Shown: positions 7,403 through 12,760 of the stretch, in pieces | Position numbering within the stretch: the first letter of the stretch is position 1 | Layout of the letters: every line of letters begins with the position of its first letter | Origin: Candidatus Woesearchaeota archaeon | GTDB lineage: Archaea; Nanobdellota; Nanobdellia; Woesearchaeales; GW2011-AR9 | DNA: 14,734 bases | Direction: 5' to 3' | NCBI GenBank assembly: GCA_016188105.1 | Contig: JACPIL010000023.1 | Coordinates: 1 to 14,734, forward strand | Program-made: the position numbers and the translations under genes | The notes under the pieces: generated by a model | The model's database searches: none | What the model saw: the letters and a program-made list of their open reading frames with translations, nothing else | What the model was told of the DNA's origin: nothing

Positions 7403-7969
7403 TTATCTCTCTTTCACGTTTCCTTCCACTAAATTAACTATCTTAGAAGGCCGTCCTTTCTTTTCTCCTTCGTAGACGATTAAATCAACTCCTTCTTTTA
7501 TTTTTGGGTCTAAATCTTCTAAGGAAGTCATGAATGGTTTCCCTGAGCGATTGGCAGAAGTAGTTACGATGGGGAAGCCTAGTTCTTCTACCACCTTGCT
7601 GAACCAATGATCCGGAATTCGCACACCAATAGTTTCTTGGTCTTGATTGACGCTTTTGGCAAGAGTGTTCTTGTTTTTTAGCTTGAAAATTAGAGTGTAA
7701 GGTCCCGGTAATTTTGCAATCCATTCTTTTCCTTCTTTGGTTACGATACAGTTTTCCGTAATCCATTCTTTGGAAGGAACAATGATTGAGAAAGGATTGG
7801 CAGGGCGCTCTTTGAGTTTTCTGATTTCGTCTACTGCTTTCTTATCAAGCGCATTGCAGCCGATACCGTAGATGGTATCAGTTGGATAAATAAATACAGC
7901 GCCACTTCTAATTTGTTCTGCTATCTCGGTAAAATTTGCTCGCAGTTCTGCTTTGGTGAGGATCTGCAT
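7403..7969 (-). CDS. tsaC: TsaC/YrdC-type threonylcarbamoyl-AMP synthase
   Basis: Makes threonylcarbamoyl-AMP from threonine, bicarbonate and ATP, the first step of N6-threonylcarbamoyladenosine (t6A) synthesis at tRNA position 37. The 188 residues carry the YrdC-fold motifs: YPTDTIYGIG (28-37), KERPANPFSIIV (53-64), LPGPYTLIF (87-95), GVRIPDH (115-121), TTSANRSGKP (136-145) and GRPSKIV (172-178). Many archaea have a longer Sua5 with an extra C-terminal domain; this is the short single-domain form. It is first in a two-gene unit with the HAD phosphatase and starts about 26 nt after a TATA box. No other t6A genes are in the window. Confidence 0.93.
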   Translation of the reverse strand: MQILTKAELRANFTEIAEQIRSGAVFIYPTDTIYGIGCNALDKKAVDEIRKLKERPANPFSIIVPSKEWITENCIVTKEGKEWIAKLPGPYTLIFKLKNKNTLAKSVNQDQETIGVRIPDHWFSKVVEELGFPIVTTSANRSGKPFMTSLEDLDPKIKEGVDLIVYEGEKKGRPSKIVNLVEGNVKER

Positions 7970-7990
7970 TCTTCTTACAGTCTAATTATA

Positions 7991-8000
7991 ATTTATAATC
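7991..8000 (-). promoter_or_regulatory. TATA box of the tsaC-HAD unit
   Basis: On the minus strand GATTATAAAT is centred about 26 nt before the tsaC ATG at 7969, again implying a leaderless message. Confidence 0.6.
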
Positions 8001-8011
8001 CTTTCCAGAAG

Positions 8012-8041
8012 AAAAAGTAAAATGCGGCCTTACTGGCCGCA
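8012..8041 (-). terminator. Hairpin plus U-rich terminator of the peptide mini-operon
   Basis: On the minus strand a perfect GCGGCC / GGCCGC stem (8024-8029 with 8035-8040, extended by one A-T pair) with a 5-nt loop is followed by ATTTTACTTTTTC. It lies about 20 bp after the stop of the 37-aa peptide gene and before the tsaC promoter, so it likely ends the mini-operon transcript. Confidence 0.65.
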
Positions 8042-8060
8042 AGGGTGGTGAGGTGATGGT

Positions 8061-8174
8061 CTAAGAAATAGCGTAATAGTCAAATTCATCAATAAAAGTT
8101 TGTTTTGTCTCTCTTTGCATAGGTTCTTCGTACTTCTGCATAAGGTACTTTATTCTTTCTCCGATGTTATTCAT
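8061..8174 (-). CDS. 37-aa peptide, second gene of a coupled mini-operon
   Basis: No known family. It encodes MNNIGERIKYLMQKYEEP followed by MQRETKQTFIDEFDYYAIS: a short amphipathic helix-like N-terminus and an acidic, aromatic C-terminus. Its ATG overlaps the TGA of the preceding peptide gene (ATGA), and a GGAGG sits about 9 nt upstream inside that gene, so translational coupling is likely. The C-terminal FDY-x2-3-S pattern resembles that of the upstream peptide, suggesting the two are tandem paralogues. No transmembrane segment or signal peptide is seen. The overlap, the two ribosome-binding sites, the promoter and the terminator are the grounds for calling it real. Confidence 0.6.
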   Translation of the reverse strand: MNNIGERIKYLMQKYEEPMQRETKQTFIDEFDYYAIS

Positions 8175-8299
8175 TGCAACCAGCCTCCGCTTAATTGATA
8201 ATCAAATGTTTCTTCTTTGCTCATAATTGTTTTCTGGGTAAGTTCCCTCACCTGCCTTTCAAATAATCGTTGTATATTTCTTGTTGTTAGGTCAATCAT
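8171..8299 (-). CDS. 42-aa peptide, first gene of a coupled mini-operon
   Basis: No known family. It encodes MIDLTTRNIQRLFERQVREL followed by TQKTIMSKEETFDYQLSGGWLQ. The first 22 residues could form a charged amphipathic helix; the C-terminus holds a TFDYQLS motif that resembles EFDYYAIS of the next peptide. A strong Shine-Dalgarno sequence, GAGGTGG, lies 7 nt before the ATG, and a near-perfect TATA box is about 46 nt upstream, giving a leader of about 20 nt. Strong translation signals on so short a frame argue that it is expressed. Possible roles include a regulator, an antitoxin-like peptide or a peptide that acts on a complex; none is shown by the sequence. Confidence 0.65.
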   Translation of the reverse strand: MIDLTTRNIQRLFERQVRELTQKTIMSKEETFDYQLSGGWLQ

Positions 8300-8340
8300 G
8301 GCTAACCACCTCTTTTTGTAGAATACTTGGGAGCGTGCCT

Positions 8341-8350
8341 GTTTATATAG
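8341..8350 (-). promoter_or_regulatory. Strong TATA box of the peptide mini-operon
   Basis: CTATATAAAC on the minus strand, one of the best TATA matches in the window. Transcription would start near 8320, leaving a short leader with the GAGGTGG ribosome-binding site. Confidence 0.7.
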
Positions 8351-8359
8351 TCTAGCCGA

Positions 8360-8449
8360 GGTTGTCCAGTGGTCCAGTGGTAGGGTTAGAAATGCTTTTT
8401 TGTAGAAAATTCTTGAGAATTAGAGCTTATTGGTGGTTGTCCAGTGGTA
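8360..8449. repeat. Three copies of TCCAGTGG in GGTTGTCCAGTGGTA-type repeats upstream of the mini-operon
   Basis: On the plus strand, GGTTGTCCAGTGGT (8360-8373) is followed in tandem by CCAGTGGTA (8374-8382), an 8-bp tandem of TCCAGTGG. The full unit GGTTGTCCAGTGGTA recurs at 8435-8449. The first pair lies directly upstream of the mini-operon TATA box; the third copy follows the stop of the 192-aa gene. They could be regulator sites, or relics of a tRNA D-arm, which the sequence resembles (GGT-N-GTCCAGTGGTA is typical of tRNA-Gly 5' halves). A short AATTCT-TG-AGAATT inverted repeat lies between them (8409-8422). Confidence 0.5.
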
Positions 8450-8456
8450 AGGAAAA

Positions 8457-9035
8457 TTATTTTAATTTGACTAGAGCTTTATAATCACGATCTTCCTCTT
8501 CTTCAAAGAGATCTTTTTTCTTGAATCGTTGTTGATTTCGTAATTCATCAATTATTCTGTTGTGCAGATATCCCAAATCATGAACATCTTTTTTAGTTAT
8601 CATTGCTTCTGCGTAGGGGAGCCTTTCAGAATTAGTACCTAAGGATCTCACTAAATTATGCGTTGCTGCTTGTTTTGGAGCTCTTGACATCTCATATGCT
8701 TTTCTAAACTCTTGAGAGTTTCTTAATTCTTCTTCGGTAATTCCGAGTTTTATATCGTACTCAACCTCTATTCTTCGAAATTCAGCCGCCATTATTTTTG
8801 CGCAATCTTTGTAGAGCAAATCATCTCTGCCCCATATTCCTATATTAACTCCTTTGGCATGGGACAAGGCTGCTCCGTAAGAAATGCTTGTTGGGTCGAG
8901 CTTTACTCTTCTAAAAAAACTTTCCCTGCCTTCTGCGCTTTCAAACATCTCCCCACAATTGTCGCTTAATTCAACAATAGCGCCGATGTCTATGTATTCC
9001 ATATCTACACGTGGAAAAGAAAAATAATCGACCAT
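8457..9035 (-). CDS. Hypothetical 192-aa protein downstream of rps8e
   Basis: I do not recognise a family. The protein is soluble, with no signal peptide or membrane helix. It starts MVDYFSFPRVDMEYIDIGA, has a central region (about 60-100) with KGVNIGIWGRDDLLYKDCAK, then mostly helical, charged sequence, and an acidic-basic C-terminus (KKKDLFEEEEDRDYKALVKLK region). A histidine-containing segment KKDVHDLGYLHNRIIDEL lies near 145-165. It begins 9 bp after the rps8e stop with no promoter between, so it is co-transcribed with rps8e. The ATG at 9035 is preferred over an in-frame TTG at 9044; no clear Shine-Dalgarno is present for either, so translation may depend on the upstream gene. Confidence 0.75.
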   Translation of the reverse strand: MVDYFSFPRVDMEYIDIGAIVELSDNCGEMFESAEGRESFFRRVKLDPTSISYGAALSHAKGVNIGIWGRDDLLYKDCAKIMAAEFRRIEVEYDIKLGITEEELRNSQEFRKAYEMSRAPKQAATHNLVRSLGTNSERLPYAEAMITKKDVHDLGYLHNRIIDELRNQQRFKKKDLFEEEEDRDYKALVKLK

Positions 9036-9044
9036 TTTACACAA

Positions 9045-9425
9045 TTACGCTACTAAAACGCCGTTCAAAGCAGCTTCTTGGCCTGGCCTAGAAGTGATCT
9101 TGACTTTTCCCATCTTAGTCTCGACAACAGCTCCTTTGGTAATAATATTTCGTCTTACCAGGTGAGGGTTGGCAGGGTTTCCTACTACGTTAAGGATTTC
9201 AAGTTTAGTAGCTTTCCCTTTCTTATCGCAAACATTAACATGGCTGGCAGTGAGCATAGAATTCTTAACAGCTCCACCGCGGATGCGGGTTACACGAACT
9301 TTTCGTTCTTTTTCTAATTTAGTGTTAGCAGCAAAACCTGCTAATTCGCGTAAGCGTTTGGTTCTATCATAGTGGTATCTGCCACCTGATGGTTTCCGTT
9401 TGGATCTTCGTGTTGCTCGTGCCAT
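9045..9425 (-). CDS. rps8e: Ribosomal protein eS8 (S8e)
   Basis: Small-subunit ribosomal protein found in archaea and eukaryotes. The 126 residues have the family hallmarks: the basic N-terminus RRSKRKPSGGRYHYDRTKR (6-24), the RVTRIRGGAVK block (44-54), and the C-terminal half with ILNVVGNPANPHLVRRNIITKGAVVET (77-103) and the ending TSRPGQEAALNGVLV. Length is normal for archaea. This is one of the clearest archaeal markers in the window. It leads a unit with the 192-aa unknown gene and is preceded by a TATA box about 30 nt upstream. Confidence 0.97.
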   Translation of the reverse strand: MARATRRSKRKPSGGRYHYDRTKRLRELAGFAANTKLEKERKVRVTRIRGGAVKNSMLTASHVNVCDKKGKATKLEILNVVGNPANPHLVRRNIITKGAVVETKMGKVKITSRPGQEAALNGVLVA

Positions 9426-9448
9426 GTTTAAGCTTAATTAAGGGGTGG

Positions 9449-9460
9449 TTTTTAAATATT
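9449..9460 (-). promoter_or_regulatory. TATA box of rps8e
   Basis: On the minus strand AATATTTAAAAA is centred about 29 nt upstream of the ATG at 9425, so the leader is absent or a few bases long. Confidence 0.55.
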
Positions 9461-9477
9461 TTGGTCTGTTACTAATA

Positions 9478-9726
9478 TTATTGTGGTTCTTCTTCTGTTA
9501 AACTATGATATCTTTCCGTAACTATCTGGGCTATATCTTGCGTGGTTACTCCTACATCACTCATCTTATCTCTCAGCGGTGGATTAAAAGGCTGGTCGTT
9601 TTTGAGATATTCTCCTTCCAGAGAACAGAATAAACCGTTGTCTCTTTCTTCTATATGAGCGTAAATAGATTGGAAGTAAATGTTTTCCTCTCCCTCTACT
9701 GAAAAGATTTGATTGTAGGTTCTCAT
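9478..9726 (-). CDS. Hypothetical 82-aa acidic protein coupled to lonB
   Basis: No recognised family. Its ATG overlaps the lonB TGA by four bases (ATGA), which points to translational coupling and co-expression with the protease. The sequence MRTYNQIFSVEGEENIYFQ continues with SIYAHIEERDNGLFCSLEG, suggesting a few beta strands, then a loop with PFNPPLRDKMSDVGVTTQ and a C-terminal helix ending EEEPQ. It is acidic, soluble, and has a single cysteine. Physical coupling makes a link to LonB function (adaptor, modulator or substrate) a reasonable hypothesis only. The convergent-free 50-bp gap after it leads straight into the rps8e promoter. Confidence 0.75.
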   Translation of the reverse strand: MRTYNQIFSVEGEENIYFQSIYAHIEERDNGLFCSLEGEYLKNDQPFNPPLRDKMSDVGVTTQDIAQIVTERYHSLTEEEPQ

Positions 9727-11600
9727 TTCTTCTTCCCATTGAAAATCTTTTCTTTCAGCTTACTTTTGCCATTCCAATCCAGAGCATGTTCCATCACTTC
9801 TTCAATGGTCTCTACAGGGATGATTTTAACTTTACTTATTTTATCTTCGTCAATGACGATATCTTGCATATTTGATTTTGGAACAATGACAGTCTTAATT
9901 CCTGCTTCTACCGCTGCTTCTACTTTTGAGGAAACTCCTCCCACCGGAAGAACTTCTCCCCGTACTGATAAGGAACCAGTCATGGCTACTTCTTGCTTGA
10001 TAGGAATTTCTTTCAGAGCGGAAATGATAGCAGTCGCCACGGCAATAGAAGCAGAATCTCCCTCTACTCCTTCATGCGTCTGTAAGAATTGGACGAAAAT
10101 ATCTTTGGTCTCTTTGATGTCTTCTCCGAAATACTTCTGGATGATGGCAGAAACGTTTTTGACTGCTTCTTTGGCAATTTCACCTAATTTTCCGGTAGCG
10201 ATGATCTCTGATTTCTTTCCACCGTGAGTTACTTCTGCCTCGATGGGCAATAAAATTCCCGAGTAAGCGGCGCTTCCTCCGATAACGGCTAAACCATTGA
10301 CTCTTCCGATTCTAGAACCGGAAGTCATGATCACTTCGTATTCTTTCTTGCGTTCGATGTATTTGTCGGCAATTTGTTGTTCTAATGGTCTGGCTAACAC
10401 TTTGGCTTTCTTGACGTGCTCTTTAGTTACTAATTCAGCATTTTCTTCTTTAGCTAAATCGCCTGCAGCTCGTACTAATCCGCCCAGGCCTCGCAAATAT
10501 AAAGTGAGATGCGCTTTCCGGTTTGCTCTTCGACGTGCTTCTTCGATAATTGCTTTCATGGCTGATAAATCAAAGTGAGGGATCTTCCCTTCTTCTTTCT
10601 TGACTTCCTGAGCAACGAATCGAGCGATTTTGGTTCTATTTTCTTTACTATCGGGCATGGTCTCGTTCATGTATACTTCGTAACCATAACCGCGGATCCT
10701 GTAGCGCAAGGCCAGATGCATATTTTTTATAGTTTCCATATTTCCGGCAGCGACTAAAATAAAATCACAAGGCACTGGTTCGGTTCTTACCATGGCTCCT
10801 GCAGATCGTTCAGACTGTCCGGTGATAGGAAATTTTTTCTCCTGAAGAGCAGAAAGAAGTTCTTGTTGGGTTCTTGGATGGAGAGTGGCAATTTCATCGA
10901 CGAATAAAACTCCTTTGTGTCCTTTGTGGATCATCCCAGCAACCACCCGTTGATTTGCTGGTGTACCTAAACCACCGGATTGGAAGGGGTCATGAAGCAC
11001 ATCGCCAAGCAATGCTCCAGCGTGCGCGCCTGTTGCATCAAAGAATGGCGCTTGTTTTTTCTCGAAATTATCGACGATTACTTTTGGGGCGATATTTTTT
11101 GGCGCTTGGAACATTTTAGGCCCCATGTTCAATGAAATAGCGAATCCTGCCAAAAATAACATGCCACCTAAGAAAAAGGCGGTGAACATCAAATCAGATT
11201 GATAATGGTAACGAACCCACCAAGGAAGAATAAAAGTTACAATGGCAACAATGAAAAGCAGAAAGTTATTATTTTTGAAACTTTTATTGGCATCGAAGAG
11301 ATATTTCTGTACCTCGTCGCGGCCTTTTCCTGCAGCCAGAGTTTTGATGAAAGGGTTATTTTCATCATTAGGATTTGGGTAGGAAAGAATGTCTTTCAGG
11401 TCTGATTTTGGGAGCAGTTCTGCTAAGGCCATTCCTAACATGGATTTTCCAGTTCCAGGATCTCCGATCAGTAGGACATGCCTACGTTGTTGAGCAGCTT
11501 TCTTGATGATCTTGACTGCTTCTTCCTGGCCTAGGACTTGATCTACTATTTTTTCAGGAACTTTGATATTCTTGGTAGTAAGAGTTTTAGCTGGTTTCAT
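9723..11600 (-). CDS. lonB: Archaeal LonB: membrane-anchored ATP-dependent serine protease
   Basis: Degrades damaged or regulatory proteins at the inner face of the membrane using ATP. The 625-residue protein has an AAA+ module split by a membrane insertion, as in archaeal LonB: Walker A GDPGTGKS (46-53), two membrane helices (about 112-131 and 136-157), then Walker B VLFVDEI (231-237), a sensor-1-like AAGN (284-287) and a helical lid to about 410. The protease domain (about 420-605) contains HEGVEGDSASIA with catalytic S516 and GGVSSKVEAA with catalytic K559, the Ser-Lys dyad. No bacterial-type N-terminal substrate domain is present, as expected. It leads a unit with the coupled 82-aa gene. 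Confidence 0.96.
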   Translation of the reverse strand: MKPAKTLTTKNIKVPEKIVDQVLGQEEAVKIIKKAAQQRRHVLLIGDPGTGKSMLGMALAELLPKSDLKDILSYPNPNDENNPFIKTLAAGKGRDEVQKYLFDANKSFKNNNFLLFIVAIVTFILPWWVRYHYQSDLMFTAFFLGGMLFLAGFAISLNMGPKMFQAPKNIAPKVIVDNFEKKQAPFFDATGAHAGALLGDVLHDPFQSGGLGTPANQRVVAGMIHKGHKGVLFVDEIATLHPRTQQELLSALQEKKFPITGQSERSAGAMVRTEPVPCDFILVAAGNMETIKNMHLALRYRIRGYGYEVYMNETMPDSKENRTKIARFVAQEVKKEEGKIPHFDLSAMKAIIEEARRRANRKAHLTLYLRGLGGLVRAAGDLAKEENAELVTKEHVKKAKVLARPLEQQIADKYIERKKEYEVIMTSGSRIGRVNGLAVIGGSAAYSGILLPIEAEVTHGGKKSEIIATGKLGEIAKEAVKNVSAIIQKYFGEDIKETKDIFVQFLQTHEGVEGDSASIAVATAIISALKEIPIKQEVAMTGSLSVRGEVLPVGGVSSKVEAAVEAGIKTVIVPKSNMQDIVIDEDKISKVKIIPVETIEEVMEHALDWNGKSKLKEKIFNGKKK

Positions 11601-11655
11601 AGGTAAATAGGACTTCTGGCGGGTAGTGACTATCTTTAGAGGTTTTGAGCTTTAT

Positions 11656-11712
11656 TCTTTAAAAAACTTTCTTGTTTTTTAGTCCTCGACCTTGTCTGCG
11701 GTTTAAAAAACT
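11656..11712 (-). promoter_or_regulatory. Two TATA-like boxes upstream of lonB
   Basis: On the minus strand, AAGTTTTTTAAA occurs twice about 43 bp apart (around 11658-11669 and 11701-11712). Either could serve as a TATA box; the nearer would give a leader of about 35 nt, with no obvious Shine-Dalgarno before the ATG at 11600. Assignment is uncertain. Confidence 0.35.
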
Positions 11713-11728
11713 TGTGGAGAAATAGGAA

Positions 11729-12457
11729 TTATTTCTTCTCTTTCTTAACCACATTAATCACAATCTCATCAAAGTGATTCTGCTGCTGCATCTCAATCTT
11801 GTGTTCGTTTTCAAGATGCAGCAAGGGCATGAAAGTGTAGACTTTTTCCTGCTTGCCTGCTCGTGGAGGAAGAAGCCGGGTGTAGGTCAATTTCTGATTG
11901 GGATCTTTGTTGGTGTAATAATTGATTTTATGATAAATGTCGCGGATGACTTCAAGGATGTCAATTTTTCGCTTGGGCATAGGAAACTTTACCGGGCGCT
12001 GCTGGGCCAAAATTCGCTTCTTGGTAGCCATGGCCCGCTGCAATGCTTCTACTAAATCTTCTACCGATACTTTCCGATTTCTGGGCTGGGGATTTCGCGG
12101 GATAAGTTGTGGATGCGCGGCATTAGGATTGCGTAAGCGCTGTTGCATCTCTTCAAAAAGTTCTTCTTCTGGAATTCCGTCATGCTGATTGATGAGCTTA
12201 TCTAAATTAGAGATATCATTATCGATTAAATGGGTTGCTTTTATTTTCAATAACACTGCGGCTGCCAGCAATATCTTTCCGGGGATTTTGAAATCATGCT
12301 CCTGCATCTCTTTGATGATCTGGATAAATTTTTGGGTTAAGAGGGAAAGATCAATATCCCAAGGGTCCATTTGTTCAGTTTTAACCAAATCATAAATGAT
12401 ATTCTTCCAATTAAGCTCGTCCTGGTTTAACAATAAATCAAAGATTTTTTCCTGCAT
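11729..12457 (-). CDS. scpA: ScpA-like kleisin, chromosome segregation/condensation protein
   Basis: Kleisin subunit predicted to bridge the heads of an SMC ATPase and help organise the chromosome. The 242 residues begin with the ScpA N-terminal region: a two-helix domain with DPWDIDLSLLTQKFIQII (31-48), then the hydrophobic helix IPGKILLAAAVLLKIKATHLI (58-78), which in known ScpA proteins contacts SMC. A Pro/Asn/Arg-rich linker (about 105-130) is followed by the C-terminal winged-helix region with KIDILEVIRDIYHKINYY (about 164-181) and the ending TFMPLLHLENEHKIEMQQ. No scpB or smc gene is in the window. It starts about 25 nt after a TATA box. Confidence 0.88.
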   Translation of the reverse strand: MQEKIFDLLLNQDELNWKNIIYDLVKTEQMDPWDIDLSLLTQKFIQIIKEMQEHDFKIPGKILLAAAVLLKIKATHLIDNDISNLDKLINQHDGIPEEELFEEMQQRLRNPNAAHPQLIPRNPQPRNRKVSVEDLVEALQRAMATKKRILAQQRPVKFPMPKRKIDILEVIRDIYHKINYYTNKDPNQKLTYTRLLPPRAGKQEKVYTFMPLLHLENEHKIEMQQQNHFDEIVINVVKKEKK

Positions 12458-12476
12458 AGAGCAGGAAGTTTTTGAT

Positions 12477-12487
12477 AGTTTAAAAAT
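12477..12487 (-). promoter_or_regulatory. TATA box of scpA
   Basis: On the minus strand TTTTTAAACTA is centred about 25 nt before the ATG at 12457. It lies only a few bases outside the flanking direct repeat of the palindromic element at 12493-12698. Confidence 0.55.
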
Positions 12488-12492
12488 GTTTA

Positions 12493-12698
12493 TTGTTTGT
12501 TTACGTATTAAGTCTGTTGAAGGAAAGTGCTTGGCAGGCCGTCTGCCGTAGCGAAAATTTGCGTCTTTTTTCGTAGCATCCCGAAATCTTCTCGATTATT
12601 TTCGCATCCGAACCTTGTCTTACGAAAAGCATGGTACGGCAGACCTCTTGGCCAAGCCAGCACTTTTCACGGAAACTTAATACGTACTTGTTTGTTTA
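12493..12698. mobile_element. MITE-like palindromic element flanked by an 11-bp direct repeat
   Basis: TTGTTTGTTTA occurs at 12493-12503 and again at 12688-12698, in the same orientation, as a target-site duplication would. Between them are about 184 bp with inverted ends: TACGTATTAAGT (12502-12513) pairs with ACTTAATACGTA (12675-12686). Further in, AAAGTGCT (12524-12531) pairs with 12659-12666 and GTCTGCCGTA (12541-12550) with TACGGCAGAC (12635-12644). Inner stems include GCGAAAAT (12551-12558) with ATTTTCGC (12598-12605). No transposase or convincing gene lies inside. I infer a non-autonomous insertion between the divergent scpA and PKD-protein genes; a structured RNA or a shared regulatory hairpin is an alternative. 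Confidence 0.65.
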
Positions 12699-12718
12699 TC
12701 ACTCTGATACTACTTTTT

Positions 12719-12740
12719 GTATATAATAATCTTTAAAAAG
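12719..12740 (+). promoter_or_regulatory. TATA region of the PKD-domain protein gene
   Basis: GTATATAATAATC (about 12719-12731) would start transcription near 12750, leaving a short leader with a GAGG ribosome-binding site at 12752-12755 before the ATG at 12761. A second candidate, CTTTAAAAAG (12731-12740), is about 25 nt from the ATG and would give a leaderless message. Confidence 0.55.
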
Positions 12741-12760
12741 GGAAAAACTCCGAGGCAGGA

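Noticed and set aside
7485..7766. 93-codon minus-strand frame within tsaC in another reading frame
   Set aside because: Overlaps the well-conserved TsaC frame and has no domain or start signal of its own.
8357..8400. Possible tRNA gene or split-tRNA 5' half starting GCCGAGGTTGTCCAGTGG
   Set aside because: The D-loop is duplicated, and no anticodon stem, T arm or matching acceptor strand follows; at most a relic, so it is listed only as a repeat.
8409..8422. AATTCT-TG-AGAATT inverted repeat as a terminator for the 192-aa gene
   Set aside because: The 2-nt loop is too tight for a stable hairpin and no clean T-run follows on the minus strand directly; it could be an operator but there is no support.
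9709..10227. 172-codon frame antisense to lonB
   Set aside because: Serine/threonine-rich shadow of the lonB coding strand; no promoter or domain, and lonB is unambiguous.
12527..12736. 69-codon plus-strand frame starting with GTG
   Set aside because: It lies almost wholly within the palindromic element and its composition follows the inverted repeats; it has no ribosome-binding site and no TATA box at the right distance.
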